Shown here piece after piece: positions 58,307 to 64,000 of a stretch of DNA of 64,000 bases. The translations under genes and the position numbers were made by a program. Source of the stretch: UBA11051 sp964390495 (GTDB taxonomy: Bacteria > Armatimonadota > Zipacnadia > Zipacnadales > UBA11051). Every line of letters starts with the position of its first letter. The stretch's first letter is position 1. Below the pieces are notes generated by a model. That model was not told the DNA's origin, did not search any database, and worked only from the letters and a program-made list of their open reading frames with translations. Location: the NCBI GenBank assembly GCA_964390495.1, contig CAYMIN010000002.1:124001-188000 (forward strand), in the 5' to 3' direction.

Positions 58307-58627
58307 TTGTCACTCAAAGACCTCGAAAAAGCCGGTCTGATTCGCCCCCAGGAGGAGTGGGGACAGGGGGACCTTCACAGCCACGTCAATCGCCCCAGCC
58401 TGATGGCCGCGTGGGTGGTGGCAGGCATCTCGGCTGTGCTGATGTACGTCGGCAACGGCGGATCGGCAACCTGGGTCGGCCTGGGCGGGATGCTGCTGTT
58501 TATCGTCTGGTTTACGTGTTTGTCCATGCACGCCGTGGAGGTGCGCAGGCGCGCCCAAGCGGAACGGGAGCAGTCCGAGACGCCGGCACCTGCCGCCGGC
58601 ACCGGCGAATCCCCTGCAGACCATTAG
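58307..58627 (+). CDS. Small membrane protein following the permease
   Basis: 106 aa from TTG 58307 with AAGGAG 7 bases upstream. Two hydrophobic segments (about residues 33-47 and 53-70), an N-terminal polar part and a C-terminal charged tail. No family recognised. Its close spacing behind the permease-USP gene suggests a functional partner. Confidence 0.6.
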   Translation: MSLKDLEKAGLIRPQEEWGQGDLHSHVNRPSLMAAWVVAGISAVLMYVGNGGSATWVGLGGMLLFIVWFTCLSMHAVEVRRRAQAEREQSETPAPAAGTGESPADH

Positions 58628-58679
58628 CCGCACCCTCGGCCCACTAACCCGCGACGCCCGATCCCGAAAGGACACTCAC

Positions 58680-59096
58680 ATGGCCCGCAAGCCGATCAAC
58701 CCGAAGTCAGTTTTCCATCTTCAGTCCACGCCGGACCAGGTTGCCCCGACCTTCTCCCAGGCCGCCATCGCCGAGGGCAAGCGCCTGGTTTTCATCTCGG
58801 GGCAGGTTGGCATGACCGCAAGCGGCGACAGCGCCGGCGATGACATCACCAGCCAGACCCGCCAGGCCTTTGAGAACCTGCGTCTGATTCTCGAATCATT
58901 GGGCGCCAGCCTGGATGACATTGTCGCGACCGATGTGTTCATGGTCAACATCGAGCGCGACCTGGAGGGCTATTTGGAGGTGCGGCGCGAGTATTTCCCG
59001 GAGAACCCTCCCGCCAGTACCCTCGTGCAGATACAGCGGCTGGTGGCCCCGGAGTACCTCGTCGAGATCAAGGCTATTGCCGAACTCCCTACCTGA
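58680..59096 (+). CDS. RidA/YjgF-family protein
   Basis: 138 aa, chorismate-mutase-like fold. Visible: FISGQVGMTASGD near residue 40, ENLRLILESLGASLDDIVATDVFM in the middle, and the RLVAPEYLVEIKAIAELP end, which matches the family but with Ala-Pro-Glu in place of the usual Leu-Pro-Ala-Arg region. The canonical Arg105 deaminase residue of RidA is therefore not evident, so it may not hydrolyse enamines/imines. Cytosolic. Confidence 0.85.
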   Translation: MARKPINPKSVFHLQSTPDQVAPTFSQAAIAEGKRLVFISGQVGMTASGDSAGDDITSQTRQAFENLRLILESLGASLDDIVATDVFMVNIERDLEGYLEVRREYFPENPPASTLVQIQRLVAPEYLVEIKAIAELPT

Positions 59097-59473
59097 GGCA
59101 TGGCCTTTGGGCCTGCTCGGTATGTCAGCAAAGGGCAATCCCTGCAGTTGTCGGCGCGCGCTTGTACCGCACCGCGCGGTTCCCTTTCCTCAATAACCTG
59201 AAGGACAGGTGACCCATGCTGCGCACGGGTGCCCCTGCCTGTCCATGGCGTTGCCACAAGGCGCAACAGGCAAAAACACCTGTCGTCCCGGAAGCCGTTG
59301 TGTTGCAGCAGCGTAATTGATTGCGCCCGCTCTCGGCAGCTACGGCAGGGCGTGAAGAATCACCTCTCTACGGACAGCGGGCCATTGTAGGGGCGCATGG
59401 CATGCGCCCGTGCCGTTGTTCCCCCCTTGGGAGAAGGCTAAAGCGAGAGCCGCGTTGTGCCGAAAACGCATCA
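59097..59473. other. Intergenic region between convergent genes
   Basis: 377 bases without a supported gene. Contains GGACAGG...CCTGTCC arms around 59202-59245 and the near-perfect palindrome GGGCGCATG-g-CATGCGCCC (59391-59409). Neither has a T-run. Confidence 0.4.
59391..59409. repeat. GGGCGCATG/CATGCGCCC palindrome
   Basis: Nine-base arms separated by one base. Looks like an intergenic repeat or protein-binding palindrome; no second copy seen in the window. Confidence 0.4.
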
Positions 59474-60319
59474 CTAAGCCCCCATTCGCCTGCTGGCTTG
59501 GGACTGCAATATCGTATCTCCCTGATTGACGCCGATGGCCTGGGCGATGACCGGGCATTTGGCTATGAGCAGGAAGAAGATCGGGCCCTGTGCCTGACTG
59601 AACACCTCATAGTTGCCTTGCCCCTTAGCGATGATGATGTCCGCTTCAGCCCACACCTGGTCGAAGCCGTTGCCGCTGGTGGCGCCGGGGCGAATGGTCA
59701 GCAGTTCGGCTACCTGGTCCAGCCCGACCGCCAGCGCATCGGCGAGAGTGGCATCATTGATGAAGGGTTCGCTTTTCAGCGCCACAGTCACTTCGACGTC
59801 GTGCATTTGCTCGATGAAGACGCGGTCGAAGAGCACTTCACCGGCGTTGTCGGCGAGGTAGAGCAGATGTTGCGCACCGGCCAGCCGCTGCCTCAAGTCG
59901 TCGAAATCGCCGATAGCGAAATCGCTGCCGAGGGCGGTCGCGACGGTGGCTGCGGTATCGAAGCTGGCGAGGGCCCCGAAGTCCATGATATTGCCGGCGA
60001 TGGCGATTTTGGCGGCGGCCAGCAGCGGGTCGGCGGCCTCGGCGACGGCCTCGGTGAGCTGGTCATACATCGCCAGGGCATCTCGGTTAGATTCCCGTTT
60101 GATCTGGGCGTAGGGATCGGCGCAGCCCGTGACGCGGGCGATGGTGGAGTGGACGGCGTAACCGAGTTCCATCGGTGTGGAATCCAGGTCCTCACGGCTG
60201 AGCACCCCCAGAGCCGCGCTCAGTGCGGCGCGCTGCGAGGCCGGATCGTCGGTAGCATGCGCAGCCGCCTCGACAGCCTGGCGCACTATGCATGGCAGGC
60301 AGTTGATTGTTGCTTTCAT
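59474..60319 (-). CDS. DUF89/ARMT1-family damage-control phosphatase-like protein
   Basis: 281 aa. N-terminal CLPC (INCLPCIVRQA), then LADNAGEVLFD, the metal-binding Asp-Asn-Ala-Gly-Glu of DUF89, and a C-terminal KGQGNYE motif. Members are Mn/Co-dependent phosphatases that hydrolyse reactive sugar phosphates or similar. No operon partner on this strand. Confidence 0.87.
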   Translation of the reverse strand: MKATINCLPCIVRQAVEAAAHATDDPASQRAALSAALGVLSREDLDSTPMELGYAVHSTIARVTGCADPYAQIKRESNRDALAMYDQLTEAVAEAADPLLAAAKIAIAGNIMDFGALASFDTAATVATALGSDFAIGDFDDLRQRLAGAQHLLYLADNAGEVLFDRVFIEQMHDVEVTVALKSEPFINDATLADALAVGLDQVAELLTIRPGATSGNGFDQVWAEADIIIAKGQGNYEVFSQAQGPIFFLLIAKCPVIAQAIGVNQGDTILQSQASRRMGA

Positions 60320-60639
60320 TCAGCTCATCTTTCGTTGGCGTGTTGACTACTTGGGTTGGGCAGAGGGCTGCGGTGAGGCTCCCAGCCCCGCACCTTAGCA
60401 CAAGCCGCAATTCATGCGCAAGCGGGAGATGCCCATCAGGTCAGGCCTCCGGTGAGTGCCGGCCTTAGGTCGCCAATGAAGGAGAAGCGGTAGCTAATGA
60501 GCAACTATGCGCTGAACGGTGATGCGACATGGGTCTAACCGTACCTGCTACGGAACTTATATCCGCAAGTGGGCCCAAGACGGCGACACTCAGGGCGTCC
60601 TGGGTCACCAAGTATCTCCGCCACTAAGGAGGCGGCATC
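60320..60639. other. Divergent intergenic region, leader of the Gfo/Idh gene
   Basis: 320 bases between divergent genes. Holds a 13-codon ORF (60497-60538, with GGAG upstream) with no telling codon bias, and an imperfect stem near 60582-60611. No known riboswitch recognised. Confidence 0.35.
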
Positions 60640-61677
60640 GTGAACACACTAAGGTTCGGCTGCATCGGCTGCGGCAACATGGGGAAGCTGCATCTACTCA
60701 ACTCCGGCTACGTTCCCGGCATGGAGGTGGTGGCATACGCGGACGTGGACCAGGAGAAAGCAGAGCAGTTCTTGAGCGATTTCGGCGGGGAGTACGCGAC
60801 CGCCGAGGCCGCCGATCTATTCGCCGACGCTAGTCTCGATGGCGTGCTCATCCAGACCGGCGAGCGCCACCATCCGGCTCTCGGCATTGCCGCCGCTGGG
60901 GCCGGCAAGCATATCTTCATGGAAAAACCGATAGCGGTGACAGTTGAGGAGGCGCTGGAGCTGGAGGCAGCGGTCAGAGCCGCCGGCGTCAAGTATATCA
61001 TCGGCCTGTGCAATCGCTTGGCCCCGGGCGTCGCACGCGCTAAGCAACTGCTGCCACATCCCTGGATCACCTTCGGGCAGTGCACCGACACGGTTTCGGG
61101 CCAGGCCTGCCACAATCTTGACCTGATCGTGCACAAGTTCCACGAAGCTCCCCTGACCAACGTTTACGCAACCGGCGGCCACTATTATGGCCTTGACGAG
61201 CATCAGCCGGCGGACAGCTTCATTGCCACGCTGCGTTTTGCCGACGGCTCGCAGGCCTGCTACATCCAGCACGGGAGGGCCTACAACGCGCTGATGCGCA
61301 AGTACTCGTTTCAGCTTTTCGGCAAGGACCGGTGCGTTTTCCTGGCCAAGCGCTTCAAGGAGTGTTACCTGAGTACTTCGTTGGCGGCCCCCGATTTTGG
61401 CTATGTATTTGAGGGGCCGGACTTCACGCCCTTGGACCCGGAAAACCCCGCCGGGCATTTCACCGACGCGCGCGGGCCCCACGGTTATATGGGCCACTAT
61501 GATGAATTGGTTGCGCTATGCCAGGCGATCCGGGACGATACTGACCCGCCGATGACGGTGGAACATGGCCGCCACGTGTTGCAGGTGGAGAAGGCGATAT
61601 TCGCCTCGATCACGAGTGGGGAGGTCGTGGATTACACGGAGTTTTTGCGCCAGTGGGGAGCCGAGCAACCGATTTGA
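60640..61677 (+). CDS. Gfo/Idh/MocA-family oxidoreductase
   Basis: 345 aa from GTG 60640 with AAGGAGGCGG upstream. N-terminal Rossmann motif GCIGCGNMGKLH and the family EKP signature (FMEKPIAV, about residues 95-102). The C-terminal half is the alpha/beta substrate domain. NAD(P)-linked oxidation or reduction of a sugar or inositol derivative; the substrate is unknown. Confidence 0.88.
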   Translation: MNTLRFGCIGCGNMGKLHLLNSGYVPGMEVVAYADVDQEKAEQFLSDFGGEYATAEAADLFADASLDGVLIQTGERHHPALGIAAAGAGKHIFMEKPIAVTVEEALELEAAVRAAGVKYIIGLCNRLAPGVARAKQLLPHPWITFGQCTDTVSGQACHNLDLIVHKFHEAPLTNVYATGGHYYGLDEHQPADSFIATLRFADGSQACYIQHGRAYNALMRKYSFQLFGKDRCVFLAKRFKECYLSTSLAAPDFGYVFEGPDFTPLDPENPAGHFTDARGPHGYMGHYDELVALCQAIRDDTDPPMTVEHGRHVLQVEKAIFASITSGEVVDYTEFLRQWGAEQPI

Positions 61678-61748
61678 TTCCCGTTTGCCTGCCAGGAAAG
61701 GGTCTAGGGTCTTAGGCAGGCCGTTGGCGTGGGAGGGCCCTTCGATGG

Positions 61749-61777
61749 TTGCAATAATCGGCGATCTCAGCTATAAT
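61749..61777 (+). promoter_or_regulatory. Promoter of the homocitrate/isopropylmalate synthase-type gene
   Basis: TTGCAA (61749-61754), 17-base spacer, consensus TATAAT (61772-61777). The leader to the gene is about 190 bases. Confidence 0.68.
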
Positions 61778-61850
61778 GTGTTCGGTAAGATCATGACTAA
61801 TTCGACCACGCCGGCAGAAACCTTCTTGACGTACCTACGGTCGTGGCTGC

Positions 61851-61921
61851 GGAAGGGGCGATGCGGCCCCATCCCTAGGCACGCCGTGGCGCCCCATGCC
61901 CCTAGCTCTTAGGGCCACGGC
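61851..61921 (+). ncRNA. Structured mRNA leader of the homocitrate/isopropylmalate synthase-type gene
   Basis: GCCGTGGC (61883-61890) pairs perfectly with GCCACGGC (61914-61921), enclosing an inner CCCTA...TAGGG stem. A GGGGC...GCCCC hairpin lies just before it. There is no T-run and no T-box consensus, so the mechanism is open. Confidence 0.45.
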
Positions 61922-61971
61922 GATACCCCAGGCTTCTCGATTCCCTGACGTATCTTCCGCGCAACTGCAAG

Positions 61972-63273
61972 TTGACCATAGCGCCGGACATTCCCGCGTA
62001 TCGGCGCAACGGGGTGATATTTGACATGCCGAAGATTGAGTTCATTGACGTGACCAATCGCGACGGAGAGCAGACGGCGCGCATATCGCTCTCCAAGCTT
62101 CAGAAAACGGTGATAAACTGGCTGTTGGACGAAATGGGCGTCTATCAGAGCGAGATGGGCTTCCCTCTGACCCCACACGAGGCCAACTATATAAACGCCA
62201 ACGTGGCTCTCACCAAGGCCACTTACGGGGGCAATGGACCGCTGCTCAACCGCATCCAGCTTTCCGGCTGGTCCCGCGCCTTGGCCTCAGACGTCAAGAT
62301 CGCCCAGGAGCGCACCAATGTGGAGCACTTCAACCTCTCGATTTCCACTTCCGAGCAGATGCTGCAGTGGAAGTTCCAGGGCAAGTTCACCAATGAGGAC
62401 ATCATCCGCATGATGGTTGATTCAGTGGTAGCCGCCAAGCAGGGCGGGGCGCTGAGTGCCGGCGTCAACGCCGAGGACGCCTCCCGCACCGATCTCGACT
62501 TCCTCATCGAGTTCGCCCTAGCCGGCAAGGAAGCCGGTGCCGACCGCTTCCGCTACTGCGACACTTTGGGCTATGACGATCCCGAGTCCACAGCCGAACG
62601 CATCGGGACTTTGGCCGAGGAGGTGCAGATGCCGATCGAGATGCACTGCCACAACGACCTGGGCCTGGCTGTAGCCAACTCCTGCGCCGGCGCTGTGGCC
62701 TGCTGTCGGGCCGGCCAGGACGCCTACATCAACACCACAGTTAATGCCGTGGGGGAGAGGGCCGGCAACGCCGATTTGGTCTCATGCATCCTGGCTCTCA
62801 AGTACTCGGCCAAGTGGAGCACGGAGAACTGGGTCACCAACGCGATTGATCTCAGCCAGGCCTGGAAGCTCGCGTATTACGTCTCCAACGCCTTCGGTGT
62901 GCCGATCCCCATCAACCAACCCGGCGTTGGGGACAATGCTTTCGCTCATGAAAGCGGCATCCATGCCGACGGGGCCTTGAAGGACCGCCACAACTACGAG
63001 CTATACGATTTTGAGGCGCTCGGTCGCGGCGAGATCATGCACACCCACACCGGCCGGGTGATCACCGCCGGCGCCCACAGCGGCGCCTCCGGCCTCGAGT
63101 ACGTCTATAATCAGCTTGATCTGGGCTTCCGTGACGAGGAGCACAAGCGCGAGATCCTCAAGCTCGCCCAGCTTGCCAACCTGCACAATCAGGCCCCCTT
63201 GACCAAGGAAGAGCTGTGGTTCATCTACCACTGTCCCGAGATCGCCGCCCAACTGATGACGGTGAAGTTGTAG
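61972..63273 (+). CDS. 2-Isopropylmalate/homocitrate synthase-family enzyme
   Basis: 433 aa from TTG 61972; ATG 62026 (MPKIEFIDVTNRDG) is an equally possible start, with GGGGTG 9 bases ahead. HMGL-like TIM barrel: DVTNRDGEQ at the start of the barrel, metal His-x-His in MHCHNDLGLAVAN, and the family C-terminal barrel end GERAGNADL. The flexible lid region is present (HESGIHADGALKDRHNYE). No C-terminal LeuA regulatory dimer domain, so not feedback controlled in the LeuA way. It condenses acetyl-CoA with a 2-oxo acid; which acid is unclear. Confidence 0.86.
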   Translation: MTIAPDIPAYRRNGVIFDMPKIEFIDVTNRDGEQTARISLSKLQKTVINWLLDEMGVYQSEMGFPLTPHEANYINANVALTKATYGGNGPLLNRIQLSGWSRALASDVKIAQERTNVEHFNLSISTSEQMLQWKFQGKFTNEDIIRMMVDSVVAAKQGGALSAGVNAEDASRTDLDFLIEFALAGKEAGADRFRYCDTLGYDDPESTAERIGTLAEEVQMPIEMHCHNDLGLAVANSCAGAVACCRAGQDAYINTTVNAVGERAGNADLVSCILALKYSAKWSTENWVTNAIDLSQAWKLAYYVSNAFGVPIPINQPGVGDNAFAHESGIHADGALKDRHNYELYDFEALGRGEIMHTHTGRVITAGAHSGASGLEYVYNQLDLGFRDEEHKREILKLAQLANLHNQAPLTKEELWFIYHCPEIAAQLMTVKL

Positions 63274-63350
63274 CGCGAGGGAATTCCGGGAGAACTTTCT
63301 GCGGCAATTCTGACCGGCCGATTGCAGAGAAAAGCGGTTGGGCAACGGCT

Positions 63351-63370
63351 GTCGGGCTGGGAAGCCCGAC
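63351..63370. repeat. GTCGGGCT/AGCCCGAC hairpin
   Basis: Perfect 8-bp stem with a GGGA tetraloop between convergent genes. No T-run, so at most a weak bidirectional terminator. Confidence 0.35.
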
Positions 63371-63449
63371 CCACGCGATGACGTTTGGGTAGCTAGCCGT
63401 CAGAGGTGAGTTGCCTCAGTGAGCTAAACAGAGAGGAGCTGGCGCTGTT

Positions 63450-64000
63450 TCAGGCCGCTGGTTTCTCCAAACGGAGCAGGCGCGCGGCGTTGTCCCAGAA
63501 GACCATGCGCTCGTGCTCGGCGCTCAAGTGCGCTCCCTCGAACATGCCCCTGGTGAAGCCCGGCTCCAGCAGGTCGCTGTCAGAGCCGAATACGATCTTC
63601 TCAGGGCCGCATATCTCCAGCGCCCGCTCGATCTTGCCGGCTCCCGGCCACTCGCAACAGAAGTCCAGATAGATGTTGGGGTGCTCTCTGGCCACAGCCG
63701 CCGCGGCGTTCGAGTCGGTGTGCCCCGAATGCCCCAAGATGATGTTCAACTCCGGGTATTGCTCGGCGTAGCGGCCCATCTGGCGGGAGGCGTTCTGGTC
63801 CACGGTGTGCATCAACAACAGCGATGAGCGGGCCGCCACCTCGCCCATCAGCTCCGCCATCTGCGGGGCGTTCTCAGCCGTGGCGCTCAGCCGAGGGTGG
63901 ATCTTGACCCCGACGAAGTAGTCCAATGCCAGGTAGCGCTCCATTTCCGCCACCGACTCGGGCAGGAAGTTGGGGTTCACATAGACATAGCCCAGAAGCT
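63450..64000 (-). CDS. Amidohydrolase-2 family TIM-barrel hydrolase (5' part beyond the window)
   Basis: The frame runs open to the right edge, so the N-terminus is missing; 183 residues are visible. The visible part has VGVKIHPRLS, LLLMHTVDQN, NIILGHSGHTDSNAAAAVA and IVFGSDSDLLEPG, the strand motifs and late metal/catalytic Asp of the Amidohydro_2 group, with a short helical C-terminus (FWDNAARLLRLE). Probably a decarboxylase- or lactonase-like hydrolase; substrate unknown. Confidence 0.82.
   Translation of the reverse strand, partial: LLGYVYVNPNFLPESVAEMERYLALDYFVGVKIHPRLSATAENAPQMAELMGEVAARSSLLLMHTVDQNASRQMGRYAEQYPELNIILGHSGHTDSNAAAAVAREHPNIYLDFCCEWPGAGKIERALEICGPEKIVFGSDSDLLEPGFTRGMFEGAHLSAEHERMVFWDNAARLLRLEKPAA

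Noticed and set aside
60497..60538. 13-codon leader peptide before the Gfo/Idh gene
   Set aside because: No run of regulatory codons, no terminator after it, and no evidence of conservation; too weak to call.
63351..63370. Rho-independent terminator between convergent genes
   Set aside because: Clean stem but no T-run on either strand, so it is listed only as a hairpin.
1..64000. CRISPR array, integrase, transposase or rRNA genes
   Set aside because: None of these was seen when reading both strands; the only mobile-element hints are the island repeats and the tRNA fragment.

Overview
The window is GC-rich bacterial chromosome with dense coding on both strands. It carries good sigma70-type promoters (TTGACA/TATAAT), GTG and TTG starts, MutS2, a five-zinc-ribbon topoisomerase I, an initiator tRNA, many Gfo/Idh, TIM-barrel isomerase and URO-D type genes, and two large paralogous membrane proteins. 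This mix fits an uncultured, probably diderm-type environmental bacterium. I lean towards the Armatimonadota/Planctomycetes-like part of the tree, with low confidence because no rRNA or ribosomal protein marker is present.

Layout. 58-3278: ferrous iron uptake operon (DtxR-FeoA fusion, FeoA, FeoB, minus strand) with a clear promoter overlapped by a palindromic operator. 3475-7455: a DprA paralogue, a degenerate RecB/Cas4-like Fe-S protein, a HExxH peptidase, a MscS-like channel behind a nested-hairpin leader, and a small unknown protein. 7468-14456: a tight six-gene minus-strand operon (RmlD, GHMP sugar kinase, S-adenosylhomocysteinase, MraY-like/WecG fusion, PfkB kinase, AstE-like deacylase) joining SAH recycling with surface-sugar synthesis. 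14613-27013: a cysteine-less CsoR homologue, then a plus-strand run (TPR protein, M16 pseudo-peptidase, PQQ propeller, LapA-like, DprA, TopA, membrane spermidine-synthase-like protein).

27127-32090 is an accessory island, visibly less GC-rich, between two converging housekeeping genes. It is bounded by a direct pair of hairpin repeats and holds four co-directional genes: a small protein, an unknown coiled-coil protein, a DndD-type SMC ATPase, and a DndE domain fused to a HerA/FtsK-type ATPase. No sulfur-inserting Dnd enzymes and no recognisable nuclease accompany them. This is the best candidate for an under-described system, probably anti-mobile-element defence.

32109-43282: MutS2, a class II HDAC/AcuC-type deacetylase, a sugar isomerase, a large glycoside-hydrolase-like secreted protein, initiator tRNA-Met with promoter and terminator, an exported unknown protein followed by a tRNA 3'-end remnant, a zinc alcohol dehydrogenase, FmdB and a coiled-coil zinc-ribbon protein separated by an orphan CIRCE element. 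43335-53477: tandem paralogous membrane proteins, a second GHMP kinase, an ECF transporter in which S and both ATPase parts are one polypeptide, EcfT, and TauE with a 55-aa partner. 53687-64000: URO-D family protein, two thioredoxins, an APC permease-USP fusion, RidA, a DUF89 phosphatase, a Gfo/Idh oxidoreductase, a homocitrate/isopropylmalate synthase-type enzyme with a structured leader, and a truncated amidohydrolase.

All family assignments are from reading motifs; no database search was run.
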